64,000 bases of DNA from Bacteroidales bacterium UBA5197 (GCA_002412885.1 DHVX01000071.1:85982-149981); one strand, 5' to 3'. Positions 26,488 through 35,710 are shown, counted from the first letter of the stretch. The notes: generated by a model not told the origin, from the sequence alone. Numbers and translations are program-made.

Positions 26488-26703
26488 GTCGGAGGTCGGA
26501 GGACAGAGGTCGCTTGTCTCGGGAGCTCAAAGAGATAACGAGAGAGGTCAGAGGTCAGATTTGAAAATTTGAAGATTTGAAAATTTAGCAATTTGAAGAT
26601 TTAGCAATTTGAAGATTTGAAAATCCGAAATCCGAAATTTGAAATCCGAACCGAAGCGGAGCTCACCGAAGGTAAATCTGCAATCCGAAATCCGAAATCC
26701 TCA
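26488..26703. repeat. Intergenic word-repeat array R4
   Basis: The array starts with GGAGGTC/AGAGGTC heptamers. These are split by a non-repetitive piece around 26511-26545 that contains GGGAGCTC. Words of the ATTTGAAG / ATTTAGCA type follow (about 26560-26622), then CCGAAAT heptamers. The module containing GGAGCTCACCGAAGG (26646-26680, shared with R3) comes next, and more ATCCGAA heptamers run up to the stop of the convergent gene. It fills essentially the whole gap between purB and ald. Confidence 0.9.
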
Positions 26704-27924
26704 ATGAAAAGCTGCAATCAACAGATCAATATCTTTATGCGGAAGGTGGAAATACTCACTGATGTAGCGATTTGTTGAAATACCATTATAAAGGTACACC
26801 CCGTTTCTTACGCCAATGTCAGTCCTGAGGATGTTATTGATTCCTCCCTCCTCTCCTATTTTGAGTAAAATCGGAGCAAGCAGATTGCTGAGTGCACGTG
26901 AAGCTGTTCGCGGAACCCTGGAAGCTATATTAGGCACACAATAATGCGTAACTCCGTATTTTTCAAAAACCGGATTCTTATGGTTGGTGATTTCTGATGT
27001 TTCGAAACATCCACCCTGATCTATGCTCACATCAATAATGATGGCACCGCCTTTCATTTGCTGAACCATAGCCTCGGTAACGCAAACCGGCGACAATCCA
27101 CCCTGTGGCCTGATGGCACCGATTGCCACATCGGCTGTCCGCAACGCATCAAGAATAGATTTGGGCTGAAGAATGGATGTGAAAATCCTTGCTCCAAGAT
27201 TATTCTGCAATCTTCGAAGCCTGTATACCGAGCTATCAAAAACCTTAACCAGCGCGCCCATTCCCATGGCAGCACGTGTTGCAAATTCACCAACGGTCCC
27301 GGCACCAAGAATTACAACTTCGGTGGGAGAGATTCCGCTCAGTCCGCCAAACATAAGACCACGCCCATAACCCGGATGACTCAGGTATTCAGCAGCTATC
27401 AGAATAGATGTGTTTCCGGCTATTTCTGACATAGCACGAATCACCGGGTAATTGCTTTCCTTATCCTTAACATATTCATAAGCCAGGGCAGTAATTCTTT
27501 TTGAAGAAAGTTTCCTGAAATGAGAATCATTCAGACTGGCAAGATTGAGTGATGAAAGCAATACCTGTTTTCCGCGCATCATCTCGATTTCTTCACCAGT
27601 TGGAGGAGATACTTTTATAATAACATCGCACTGAAAAACCGGCGATGAATCCTTTACAATTTCGGCTCCTGCTTCGCTGAACTCATTGTCAGAATAATGT
27701 GCAGCCATGCCCGATTTTGTTTCGACCAGTACCCTGTGTCCGGCATTAACAAGCAAAGCAACAGCATCGGGAACCAGAGAAACACGGTTTTCTAAAAGCG
27801 TGGTTTCGCAGGGAATACCAAGCGTGAGTTTACATGCCTGGTTTGGTATCTCAAGACGCTCTTCCTGAGGCATAAGGCCAACAGAATGAGAAGGATACAC
27901 ATAATATTCATTCTGCTCTTGCAT
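26701..27924 (-). CDS. ald: Alanine dehydrogenase
   Basis: This 407-residue NAD-dependent enzyme interconverts L-alanine and pyruvate plus ammonia. The AlaDH/PNT N-terminal domain is at residues ~30-165 (IPCETTLLENRVSLVPDAV, and the KVSPPT substrate region). A Rossmann domain begins with the glycine motif GAGTVGEFATRAAMGMGA near residue 207. IIDVSIDQGGCFE and the nucleotide-pocket region YCVPNIASRVPRTAS are both present. The protein is about 35 residues longer than typical Ald at its N-terminus, as in other Bacteroidetes. The gene heads a leftward stretch, with tsaE and porX upstream in the same direction. Confidence 0.92.
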   Translation of the reverse strand: MQEQNEYYVYPSHSVGLMPQEERLEIPNQACKLTLGIPCETTLLENRVSLVPDAVALLVNAGHRVLVETKSGMAAHYSDNEFSEAGAEIVKDSSPVFQCDVIIKVSPPTGEEIEMMRGKQVLLSSLNLASLNDSHFRKLSSKRITALAYEYVKDKESNYPVIRAMSEIAGNTSILIAAEYLSHPGYGRGLMFGGLSGISPTEVVILGAGTVGEFATRAAMGMGALVKVFDSSVYRLRRLQNNLGARIFTSILQPKSILDALRTADVAIGAIRPQGGLSPVCVTEAMVQQMKGGAIIIDVSIDQGGCFETSEITNHKNPVFEKYGVTHYCVPNIASRVPRTASRALSNLLAPILLKIGEEGGINNILRTDIGVRNGVYLYNGISTNRYISEYFHLPHKDIDLLIAAFH

Positions 27925-27997
27925 TTTCGTGGATGGTTATCAAATTGTCATGCTAATTTATGCATTAATTCAATAGAAAAACCATCTGAAAAGCAAA

Positions 27998-28423
27998 TCA
28001 CAAAACACTGAAAATCCTTGAATCGTTTAACTCATCAATGCGGATATTGATGGAAAGGCAATCCTCAGGAATAAACTCCCCAGCTACTTCAGGCCATTCA
28101 ATGAAACAATAATTTCCGCTGTAAAAGTAATCCTCATAACCAATATCCAGAAGCTCCGAGGGTTTGCGCAAGCGATAAAGGTCGAAGTGATAAACAGGGT
28201 TTCCGGTACTGGTTCTGTATTCATTTACAATTGAGAAAGTTGGGCTGGTTACAGTATCTTCAACCGTCAGTTGCCGGCACAGAGCCTGAATAAAAGTGGT
28301 TTTGCCGGCGCCCATCTGCCCTGAGATCGCCATAACTCTGGCATCAGGAATGTATGCAAGTATCTGTGCAGCAATATTATCAAGCGAATCCAGGCCTGCG
28401 CAAATAAAAGTTTCAGGTTTCAT
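27998..28423 (-). CDS. tsaE: tRNA t6A synthesis ATPase TsaE
   Basis: This 141-residue P-loop protein has Walker A G35-Q-M-G-A-G-K-T-T43, then VTSPTFSIVNEY, VYHFDLYRL and a C-terminal FIEWPE motif, all hallmarks of TsaE (YjeE). It drives the TsaBCDE machinery that makes N6-threonylcarbamoyladenosine at tRNA position 37. TsaD is also in the window (55869-56891). It starts 7 bases after the porX stop, so the two genes are co-transcribed. Confidence 0.95.
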   Translation of the reverse strand: MKPETFICAGLDSLDNIAAQILAYIPDARVMAISGQMGAGKTTFIQALCRQLTVEDTVTSPTFSIVNEYRTSTGNPVYHFDLYRLRKPSELLDIGYEDYFYSGNYCFIEWPEVAGEFIPEDCLSINIRIDELNDSRIFSVL

Positions 28424-28430
28424 AAACCAA

Positions 28431-29984
28431 TTACTTTGGATTTAAAGTTATGAATGGAACCATCATTTCTTCCATTGAAATACCTCCGTGCTGGAAAGTA
28501 TTGCGGTAGTAATTCACGTAGTAATTGTAGTTGTTCGGATACGCGAAGAAATCACTTCCCCTGCAGAAAACATAATTTGAACTCACATTCGTTTTTGGCA
28601 GAAATACATCAGCCGGATTCTTGACTTCAAATACTTCCTTACGGTTATAGCTCAGACTGCGGCCGGTTTTGTATCGCAGGTTGGTATTCGTTGCTTTGTC
28701 GCCGACAATTTTAACGGGTCCATCAACTTTCACCGAGCCATGGTCGGTCGTAATGACTGTTTTTATTTTTTTATCGGCAAGAAACTTCATAATGTCGTAC
28801 AAAGGCGAATGCTCAAACCACGAAACGGTCAACGAGCGATAAGCAGCTTCATCGTCGGCCAGTTCGCGGATAACTTCCATTTCGGTACGGGCATGTGAAA
28901 GCATATCAATAAAATTGTAAACAATCACATTGAGAGGATTTCCGGCTATGTTTGGCAAGGTTTCAACCAATTTACGACCAGCAGTGAGATTCAGAATCTT
29001 ATGATAACTATACTTTATGTCGCGGCCGAACCTGCGAAGCTGCTCTCCCAGCAATTCACTTTCAAACTGATTTTTACTGCCTTCCTCTTCCTCATTTACC
29101 CAATATTTTGGATATTTCTTCTCAATTTCAGTGGGCAATAAGCCTGAGAAAAGCGCATTTCGTGCATACTGTGTTGTGGTAGGCAATATGCTGAAATATA
29201 TTTCATCCTTCTCAACCCTGAATAATTCCTCAAAAATGGGCTGCAGTACTTTCCACTGATCGTACCTGAGGTTATCAATCACAATCAGAAACAGTTGTGG
29301 AGTCTCGTCAAGCAGAGGAATAACTTTTTCTCTTATCAGCGTATGCGACATAACCGGCCTGTTCGGAGTTTTCCCATTTACCCATTCCAGGTAATTCTGC
29401 TCCACAAACCGGCTGAAAACCTGTCCGGCTTCATCTTTCTGCATTTTCAAAATACTCATGATTCCCGGATCCTGTGATCTTTCAAGTTCCAGTTCCCAGA
29501 AGATCAATTTTCGGTACACCACCATCCATTCTTCAAATGACAGACGGTTGCTGATTTCCATTCCGATGTTTCTGAATTGCTGCTGATACGAAAAAGCAGT
29601 TTTCTCACTGATAAGTTTTTTATTGTCGAGGTTTTTCTTCAGGCTCAGAAGTATCTGATTCGGATTGACCGGTTTTATAAGGTAGTCGGATATCTTTGAA
29701 CCGATTGCATCCTCCATGATCGACTCTTCCTCACTTTTGGTGATCATCACAACCGGAAGATTAGGATACAGGTTTTTTATCTGCATCAAAGTCTCAACAC
29801 CAGAAAGACCCGGCATTTGTTCATCAAGAAAAACAATATTAAAAGGTCGGGATTGAAGAATTTCAATGGCTTCCACGCCATTATTCGAAGTAAATACATC
29901 ATATCCCTTTTCCCTGAGAAACATAATATGTGGTTTGAGCAGATCGATTTCATCATCGGCCCAGAGTATTGCTATCTTATCCAT
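28431..29984 (-). CDS. porX: T9SS regulator PorX: response regulator fused to PglZ-type phosphodiesterase
   Basis: This is a 517-residue protein. Residues 1-125 form a receiver domain with the acidic pair D10-D11, phosphoacceptor D54 in VFLDEQMPG, and K104 in LIKPVNP. Residues ~170-510 are a PglZ domain of the alkaline phosphatase superfamily, with metal/nucleophile motifs such as LIVIDNLRYDQW and VITTDHGSVKVDG. PorX with the PorY kinase controls type IX secretion in Porphyromonas and relatives, and its PglZ domain hydrolyses oligonucleotides. No porY is seen here. The porX-tsaE order and the divergent HD-domain gene form a cluster I recognise from other Bacteroidetes. Confidence 0.93.
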   Translation of the reverse strand: MDKIAILWADDEIDLLKPHIMFLREKGYDVFTSNNGVEAIEILQSRPFNIVFLDEQMPGLSGVETLMQIKNLYPNLPVVMITKSEEESIMEDAIGSKISDYLIKPVNPNQILLSLKKNLDNKKLISEKTAFSYQQQFRNIGMEISNRLSFEEWMVVYRKLIFWELELERSQDPGIMSILKMQKDEAGQVFSRFVEQNYLEWVNGKTPNRPVMSHTLIREKVIPLLDETPQLFLIVIDNLRYDQWKVLQPIFEELFRVEKDEIYFSILPTTTQYARNALFSGLLPTEIEKKYPKYWVNEEEEGSKNQFESELLGEQLRRFGRDIKYSYHKILNLTAGRKLVETLPNIAGNPLNVIVYNFIDMLSHARTEMEVIRELADDEAAYRSLTVSWFEHSPLYDIMKFLADKKIKTVITTDHGSVKVDGPVKIVGDKATNTNLRYKTGRSLSYNRKEVFEVKNPADVFLPKTNVSSNYVFCRGSDFFAYPNNYNYYVNYYRNTFQHGGISMEEMMVPFITLNPK

Positions 29985-30030
29985 GTTGATTGTTTAGGTT
30001 TATGCTGATAATTTGGTGGGCTAAAAGCCT

Positions 30031-30038
30031 TACCTTTG
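30031..30038 (+). promoter_or_regulatory. Probable -7 box of the HD-domain gene (TACCTTTG)
   Basis: TACCTTTG matches TAnnTTTG and ends 19 bases before the ATG at 30058. A TTTG at 30012-30015 may be the -33 element with a short spacer of 15 bases. Confidence 0.5.
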
Positions 30039-30057
30039 CATATAGTTTGCCACCCCA

Positions 30058-31389
30058 ATGATAATGCCGGAAATGGCAAATTATTTCATTCCCTCCGGTT
30101 ATTTAACATTTTTTCGCTTAACAAAGATACGTCAAATCGTGAGTCGAAGCCTCAGTAACAAACGAAAAATCATAAACGATCCGGTTCATGGGTTTATAAC
30201 CGTATCGGGCGACTTAATGCTGGGTCTGGTGGAAAATCCTTTACTTCAACGACTTAGAAGAATCCGGCAACTCGGAATGACCTCCTATGTTTACCCAGGA
30301 GCATTGCACACCCGGTTTCATCATGCACTTGGAGCCATGCATCTGATGCAGGATGCTCTGGAAACGCTGAAGCTCAAAGGAATTGAAATTACTGACAAAG
30401 AAACCGAATCAACACTGGCAGCCATACTGCTTCATGATATAGGACACGGCCCTTATTCCCATGCACTTGAGCACAGCATTGTTTCGGATATAAACCACGA
30501 AGAAATTTCGCTGCTTTTTATGCAAAAGCTTAATGCTGAATACCATGGGCAGCTTGATATGGCAATCAGTATTTTCACAAATACATATCCGAAGAAATTT
30601 CTCCATCAATTGGTTTCAGGACAACTGGACACCGACCGTCTGGATTACCTGAAACGGGATAGTTTCTTTACGGGGGTTTCAGAAGGTGTAATCAACACCG
30701 AACGGATTATCAAAATGCTTACTGTGCACAACGATGAGCTTGTGGTTGAAGACAAAGGAATTTATTCGATAGAAAAATTTATCGTAGCAAGGCGGCTGAT
30801 GTATTGGCAGGTTTATTACCACAAAACTGTTGTTGCAGCTGAAAATATGCTGATAAGTCTTCTGAAAAGAGCCAAAGAACTGATTTCAAAAGGAGTAAGC
30901 CTACATGCAACGCCGGCACTTGACTTTTTTCTGAGAAGCAACCTGAATGCCAATGATTTTCAGTCAAGACCCGAAGTTGCGGATTGGTTTGCTCAACTTG
31001 ATGATTATGACATTATGTCGGCCATTAAAGTATGGGCAAAACACTCTGATCCTGTACTTTCTTTTTTGAGCGATTCACTGATTTCGAGGCGTTTATTCAG
31101 AATTGTGATCAAAAATGAACCCTTCTCCGCCTCTGAAATTTCCATTGTTGAGAAATCAATACAAGAAGAATGGCCGACGCTCAATGCGCATGAACTGACT
31201 TATTTCATTCAGCAAGGTTCCATAACCAACAATGCCTATAATCCTGGAAGTGATAAGATTAAGCTGCTTTACCGCAATGGTGATGTCTCTGACATAACGG
31301 AATCATCAGATCAGATAAACGTTTCTGTGTTATCTGTATCCATAACCAGACATTTCCTTGTTTTCCCCAAAACCATTCAGGCATTCTGA
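30058..31389 (+). CDS. HD-domain (dNTPase/SAMHD1-like) phosphohydrolase
   Basis: This 443-residue protein has an N-terminal INDPVHGFI block, then the HD signature: RFHHALGAMHLM, LLHDIGHGPYSHALEH and DTDRLDYLKRD. These are the metal-binding His/Asp motifs of the dGTPase/SAMHD1-like family, so hydrolysis of nucleotides is likely; the substrate is not defined. Family members usually begin close to residue 35, so a GTG at 30139 is an alternative start; the promoter position favours 30058. It precedes the lipid A cluster by 132 bases and is divergent from porX, a conserved neighbourhood. Confidence 0.88.
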   Translation: MIMPEMANYFIPSGYLTFFRLTKIRQIVSRSLSNKRKIINDPVHGFITVSGDLMLGLVENPLLQRLRRIRQLGMTSYVYPGALHTRFHHALGAMHLMQDALETLKLKGIEITDKETESTLAAILLHDIGHGPYSHALEHSIVSDINHEEISLLFMQKLNAEYHGQLDMAISIFTNTYPKKFLHQLVSGQLDTDRLDYLKRDSFFTGVSEGVINTERIIKMLTVHNDELVVEDKGIYSIEKFIVARRLMYWQVYYHKTVVAAENMLISLLKRAKELISKGVSLHATPALDFFLRSNLNANDFQSRPEVADWFAQLDDYDIMSAIKVWAKHSDPVLSFLSDSLISRRLFRIVIKNEPFSASEISIVEKSIQEEWPTLNAHELTYFIQQGSITNNAYNPGSDKIKLLYRNGDVSDITESSDQINVSVLSVSITRHFLVFPKTIQAF

Positions 31390-31416
31390 TTGTTAAGGCT
31401 TACTTATAAAATCATA

Positions 31417-31424
31417 TATTTTTG
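31417..31424 (+). promoter_or_regulatory. Possible -7 box upstream of lpxD (TATTTTTG)
   Basis: This matches TAnnTTTG, 97 bases before the lpxD ATG. A TTG at 31390 lies 24 bases upstream. It could drive lpxD, lpxC-fabZ and lpxA together. Confidence 0.4.
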
Positions 31425-31521
31425 GTAACTTGCGCCGCTTTTTGAAGCACATCAATCGGCCATAAATAAACTTGAAACAATCTGAAGCTGACAAGCACAA
31501 CAGAACCGAAAACCAGCCCAA

Positions 31522-32553
31522 ATGAAATTTACCGCACAACAAATTGCAGACCTTATTGAAGGAACCATAGAAGGAAACGCCAACGCAGAGATATATAAAC
31601 TTTCGAAAATTGAGCAGGGAGAGCCGGGGTCAATTTCATTTCTGGGCAATCCGAAATACACCCATTTCATATACGAAACCAAAGCATCAGCTGTGATTGT
31701 TAACCGTGATTTTCAGCCTGAGCAGGAGGTTACATGCACACTGATAAGGGTTGAGAATGCAAATAGTGCTTTTGCAAAAATGCTCGATGCTTACAATCAG
31801 CTTACTTTAAAAAAACCAGGAATCTCCAAACATGCTGCCATTGCCGAATCAGCAAGCATTGGCGAAAACTGTTACATCGGCGATTTTGTAAGCATCGGCG
31901 AAAATGTAAAAATTGGAAAGGATACCAAGATTTATCCGAATACATCGGTGGGCGATAATGCATCCATCGGAGATGATTGTACGATATATGCAGGCGTAAA
32001 GATTTACAGTGATTGCCGGATTGGAAATGCCTGTAACCTGCATGGCGGAGTGGTTATCGGCGCTGATGGGTTTGGATTTGCACCTCAAACCGACAACAAG
32101 TATTCAAAAGTTGCTCAGATAGGAAATGTAATCATTGAGGACAATGTTGAAATAGGTGCCAATACAACCATCGACCGTGCTACATTGGGCTCCACCATTA
32201 TCCGTAAAGGGGCTAAACTCGACAATCTCATTCAGATTGCACACAATGTTGAAATTGGCAGAAATACAGTAATTGCTGCTCAAACGGGCATTGCCGGATC
32301 AACAAAAATAGGCGCAAATTGCATGATTGGAGGTCAGGTTGGCATAACCGGTCATCTTGAAATCGGCAATGATGTAAAAATAGCTGCACAATCGGGCATT
32401 TCAACCAATGTTGCTGATGGTCTGATAATCATGGGAAGTCCTGCTTTTGATATTTCAAACTACCGGAAGTCATATGTATATTTCCGCAGCCTTCCCAAGC
32501 TTGCTGATCGCATAAGTGAACTTGAAAAACAAGCAAAAAAAGCAAAGGATTAA
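31522..32553 (+). CDS. lpxD: UDP-3-O-(3-hydroxyacyl)glucosamine N-acyltransferase
   Basis: This 343-residue enzyme catalyses the third committed lipid A step, adding the second hydroxyacyl chain to UDP-GlcN. The N-terminal uridine-binding domain occupies ~1-100 (ISFLGNPKYTHFIYET). Left-handed beta-helix hexapeptide repeats follow (IGENCYIGDFVSIGENVKIG onward), with the catalytic His in QIAHNVEIG near residue 240, and then a C-terminal helical tail. Length and order are typical of LpxD. It is the first of a lipid A run (lpxD, lpxC-fabZ, lpxA); a shorter paralogue lies at 36555-37496. Confidence 0.95.
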   Translation: MKFTAQQIADLIEGTIEGNANAEIYKLSKIEQGEPGSISFLGNPKYTHFIYETKASAVIVNRDFQPEQEVTCTLIRVENANSAFAKMLDAYNQLTLKKPGISKHAAIAESASIGENCYIGDFVSIGENVKIGKDTKIYPNTSVGDNASIGDDCTIYAGVKIYSDCRIGNACNLHGGVVIGADGFGFAPQTDNKYSKVAQIGNVIIEDNVEIGANTTIDRATLGSTIIRKGAKLDNLIQIAHNVEIGRNTVIAAQTGIAGSTKIGANCMIGGQVGITGHLEIGNDVKIAAQSGISTNVADGLIIMGSPAFDISNYRKSYVYFRSLPKLADRISELEKQAKKAKD

Positions 32554-32622
32554 CTTCCGATATATTTTTATACTACTGATTTATTGACACTTACACATAG
32601 ACAAAGGAAACATTTTAATTCT

Positions 32623-32630
32623 TAACTTTG
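32623..32630 (+). promoter_or_regulatory. -7 box directly before lpxC-fabZ (TAACTTTG)
   Basis: TAACTTTG is followed by only eight bases before the ATG at 32639, so an mRNA from here would have almost no leader. It may give internal expression separate from lpxD. Confidence 0.45.
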
Positions 32631-32638
32631 CAGACCTT

Positions 32639-34039
32639 ATGTCAGAAAAACAGAAAACTTTAAAAGAAGCAGTTACCATATCAGGTGCTGGTCTTCATAC
32701 CGGTCAGGAAGTTAACATAACCTTCAGGCCGGCACCGGTTAACCACGGGTTTAAATTCAGAAGAATTGATTTGCCTGATGCACCGATTGTGGATGCAGAT
32801 GCTGATCTGGTTGTTGATACATCGAGGGGAACGACGCTGGAGTATAAAGGAGTGAGGGTGAGCACAGTTGAGCACGCACTTGCTGCACTTACAGGAATGG
32901 ACATCGACAATGCACTGATCGACCTCGATTGTCAGGAAACTCCTATTCTGGATGGCAGTTCAAGATTTTATGTTGAAGCCATAAAAAATGTTGGTGTTGT
33001 TGAACAGGAAGCAGAAAGAAATTATTTCAAAATTACTGAAGTTCTCAGATATTCAGATCCTGAAAAGAAAACTGAGTTGCTAATCCTTCCCGATGACACT
33101 TTTAAAGTATCGGTAATGATTGATTACGACACAAAAGTATTGGGCACACAAAATGCCCACCTTAGTCATTTGAATGATTTTGCCGAAGAAATAGGCCCCT
33201 GCCGCACATTTGTTTTTCTTCATGAGCTCGAATTTCTGATCCAGAACAATTTGATTAAAGGCGGAGATCTGAGTAATGCAATAGTTTTTGTTAACCGACT
33301 TATTGAAAAAAGTGAGCTTGACCGGCTTGCGAAATTTTTCAACAAACCAAATGTTGAAGTTCTGAAAGAAGGAATACTCAATAACCTTGAGCTTTCATTC
33401 AGCAACGAACCTGCACGGCACAAACTTCTGGATGTAATTGGTGATCTCTCGCTTGTGGGCACCAGAATCAAAGGACATGTAATTGCAAGCCGCCCCGGAC
33501 ATCTGGCCAACACAAATTTTGCACAAATCATCAAGCAACACATAAAACACGAAACCTCGCTGCCACAGGTTCCTAAATACGACCTGAATAAACCTCCATT
33601 ATACGACATCAACGACATCAAACGACTGTTGCCACACCGGCCTCCGTTTTTACTGGTTGATAAAATACTCAGCATGAGCGATCATGATGTGATAGGGCTC
33701 AAAAATGTGACCATGAATGAAGGATTTTTTGTTGGTCATTTTCCTGATGAACCTGTAATGCCGGGCGTTTTGATAATTGAAGCGATGGCGCAATCAGGCG
33801 GAATTTTTGTACTCAGCTCGGTACCTGATCCTGAGAATTACATCACCTACTTCATGAAGATTGACAATGTAAGATTCAGGCAAAAAGTAGTTCCGGGAGA
33901 TACCCTGATTTTCCACCTCGACCTTATTTCGCCTTTCCGCAGGGGCATTAGTCATATGCGTGGCATAGCTTATGTTGGCTCGAAAATTGTAGCCGAAGCT
34001 GAACTTATGGCTCAAATCTCAAAAAAAACAATATCCTAA
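32639..34039 (+). CDS. lpxC-fabZ: Bifunctional LpxC deacetylase / FabZ dehydratase
   Basis: This is a 466-residue fusion. The N-terminal ~305 residues are LpxC, the zinc deacetylase of lipid A synthesis: H79 in STVEHALAALTG, and H261-K-L-L-D265 with the following RPGHLANTNF. The C-terminal part (~315-466) is FabZ, a hotdog-fold 3-hydroxyacyl-ACP dehydratase, with LLPHRPPFLLVD and GHFPDEPVMPG (His about 367) and Glu about 381 in IIEAMAQ. This fusion is characteristic of Bacteroidetes and Chlorobi and links lipid A and fatty acid supply. The stop abuts the lpxA start. Confidence 0.97.
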   Translation: MSEKQKTLKEAVTISGAGLHTGQEVNITFRPAPVNHGFKFRRIDLPDAPIVDADADLVVDTSRGTTLEYKGVRVSTVEHALAALTGMDIDNALIDLDCQETPILDGSSRFYVEAIKNVGVVEQEAERNYFKITEVLRYSDPEKKTELLILPDDTFKVSVMIDYDTKVLGTQNAHLSHLNDFAEEIGPCRTFVFLHELEFLIQNNLIKGGDLSNAIVFVNRLIEKSELDRLAKFFNKPNVEVLKEGILNNLELSFSNEPARHKLLDVIGDLSLVGTRIKGHVIASRPGHLANTNFAQIIKQHIKHETSLPQVPKYDLNKPPLYDINDIKRLLPHRPPFLLVDKILSMSDHDVIGLKNVTMNEGFFVGHFPDEPVMPGVLIIEAMAQSGGIFVLSSVPDPENYITYFMKIDNVRFRQKVVPGDTLIFHLDLISPFRRGISHMRGIAYVGSKIVAEAELMAQISKKTIS

Positions 34040-34825
34040 ATGAATCAACCCCTGGCTTACGTTCATCCACAAGCAAAAGTGGCGAAAAATACCGTTATTG
34101 AACCTTTCGTTAATATCGAAAAAAATGTAGAAATCGGTGAAGGTACATGGATAGGCTCCAATGTAACCATTATGGAAGGTGCTCGTATTGGCAAAAACTG
34201 TAAAATATTCCCCGGAGCTGTAATTTCTGCGGTTCCTCAGGATTTAAAGTTTGATGGTGAAGAAACACTGGTGAAAATCGGCGACAATACCGTGATCAGA
34301 GAATTTGTCACCATTAATCGCGGAACCAAAGCAAATAACGAGACTGTAGTCGGAAATAATTGTCTGCTGATGGCATATGTTCACATTGCACACGATTGCA
34401 TTGTGGGCAACAATGTAATCCTTGCCAATGCAGCTACTTTGGCAGGACATATTACCATAGACGATTACGCCATTATCGGCGGACTTTCTGCCATTCACCA
34501 GTTTGTCAATATCGGAGCACATGTAATGATCTCCGGTGGTTCGTTGGTCCGAAAAGATGTACCTCCTTTCACAAAAGCAGCCAGAGAGCCTCTTTCATAT
34601 GTGGGCATCAACTCAATCGGACTCAGAAGACGCGGATTTACTCCTGAAAAAATCCGGGAAATTCAGGATATTTACAGGTACATTTACCTCAAAGGAAACA
34701 ATGTTACTCAGGCGCTTGAATTTATTGAAGCCAATTTACCGGCAACTTCTGAACGTGATGAAATCATTTCATTCATTTCACGATCAACCAGAGGTATCAT
34801 GAAAGGATACTCTAAACAGGTTTAG
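34040..34825 (+). CDS. lpxA: UDP-N-acetylglucosamine acyltransferase
   Basis: This 261-residue enzyme catalyses the first step of lipid A synthesis. It is a left-handed beta-helix with hexapeptide repeats across residues ~5-185, the catalytic His in HIAHDCIVGNN (about residue 118), then QFVNIG and GLRRRGFTPEKI leading to a C-terminal helical domain. The size equals the E. coli enzyme. It starts directly at the lpxC-fabZ stop codon, indicating translational coupling. Confidence 0.97.
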   Translation: MNQPLAYVHPQAKVAKNTVIEPFVNIEKNVEIGEGTWIGSNVTIMEGARIGKNCKIFPGAVISAVPQDLKFDGEETLVKIGDNTVIREFVTINRGTKANNETVVGNNCLLMAYVHIAHDCIVGNNVILANAATLAGHITIDDYAIIGGLSAIHQFVNIGAHVMISGGSLVRKDVPPFTKAAREPLSYVGINSIGLRRRGFTPEKIREIQDIYRYIYLKGNNVTQALEFIEANLPATSERDEIISFISRSTRGIMKGYSKQV

Positions 34826-34902
34826 CTACTGCGCACTTTTCAAAGCGGCAATTTCGGCCCGTAACTACTTCATTACTGATCAACTACATGATTTAAAAGA
34901 CA

Positions 34903-35562
34903 ATGCTTTCTATATCTCTCGAAAAAGCAGGCAAGCAATATAACCATACCTGGATATTTTCTGAACTCAGTGCAGAAATTCAATCAGGAACTGCTACTGC
35001 AATACTTGGTTCCAATGGTTCGGGGAAATCCACTTTGTTGCAAGTGATTTCATCGGCAATTATGCCTACCCGCGGAAACATCAGATACAATCTGAATGGT
35101 TCTGAAGTCCGACCTGAACATGCATTCAGGCTGATGTCAATTGCAGCACCTTACATTGAACTTATTGAAGATTTCACCCTTACCGAAATGGTTTGCTTTC
35201 ACAGGAGGCTTAAACCTTTGGTAAGAAATATGGCCACGCCTGAGTTTATACGTATTTGCCAGCTAACCGATAGTTCGGATAAAGCCATCCGGCATTTTTC
35301 TTCCGGAATGAAACAAAGGGTAAGGCTTGCACTTGCCATATTGAGCGACACCCCGGCCCTGCTGCTCGACGAACCGGTTACCAACCTCGACAGAGCTGGG
35401 ATTGCCTGGTTTCGCGACCTGATCGATAAAAATTCAGCAAACCGGCTGATCGTTATCAGTTCCAATTCGGTAACCGAAGAATTTGATTTCTGCAAACAGC
35501 AAATCAAAATGGAAGATTACAAAACCGTTTCAGGGCTCGAACAAATTCCTGTCTTCATTTAA
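34903..35562 (+). CDS. ABC transporter ATP-binding protein
   Basis: This 219-residue ATPase has Walker A GSNGSGKST near residue 37, signature FSSGMKQR near 130, Walker B ALLLDEP near 155 and a C-terminal switch region (LIVISSNSV, where the usual switch His is replaced by Ser-Asn). There is no permease gene beside it, so its membrane partner is unknown. It lies between lpxA and efp in the same direction, an arrangement that recurs in Bacteroidetes. Confidence 0.88.
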   Translation: MLSISLEKAGKQYNHTWIFSELSAEIQSGTATAILGSNGSGKSTLLQVISSAIMPTRGNIRYNLNGSEVRPEHAFRLMSIAAPYIELIEDFTLTEMVCFHRRLKPLVRNMATPEFIRICQLTDSSDKAIRHFSSGMKQRVRLALAILSDTPALLLDEPVTNLDRAGIAWFRDLIDKNSANRLIVISSNSVTEEFDFCKQQIKMEDYKTVSGLEQIPVFI

Positions 35563-35668
35563 GTAGTTTTGGCTTACTTAAAAGATATTGTGCGGGATAG
35601 AGGCATCGCCGGACAATCATTGTGCAATGCAATGAGCAAAATAAATCAACAACTAATGGCAAAATTAT

Positions 35669-35676
35669 TACCTTTG
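35669..35676 (+). promoter_or_regulatory. Probable -7 box of efp (TACCTTTG)
   Basis: TACCTTTG matches TAnnTTTG and lies 34 bases before the efp ATG, giving a leader of about 30 bases. No clear -33 element was seen. Confidence 0.45.
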
Positions 35677-35710
35677 CCAACTCAAAAAACATTAACAATC
35701 AACACATTTT

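Noticed and set aside
33220..33675. 151-codon open frame antisense to lpxC-fabZ
   Set aside because: It is low-complexity serine/leucine-rich sequence produced by the reverse strand of a confident gene.
34903..35562. Lipopolysaccharide export ATPase LptB
   Set aside because: The motifs are generic, it is shorter than LptB, and the switch region is atypical.
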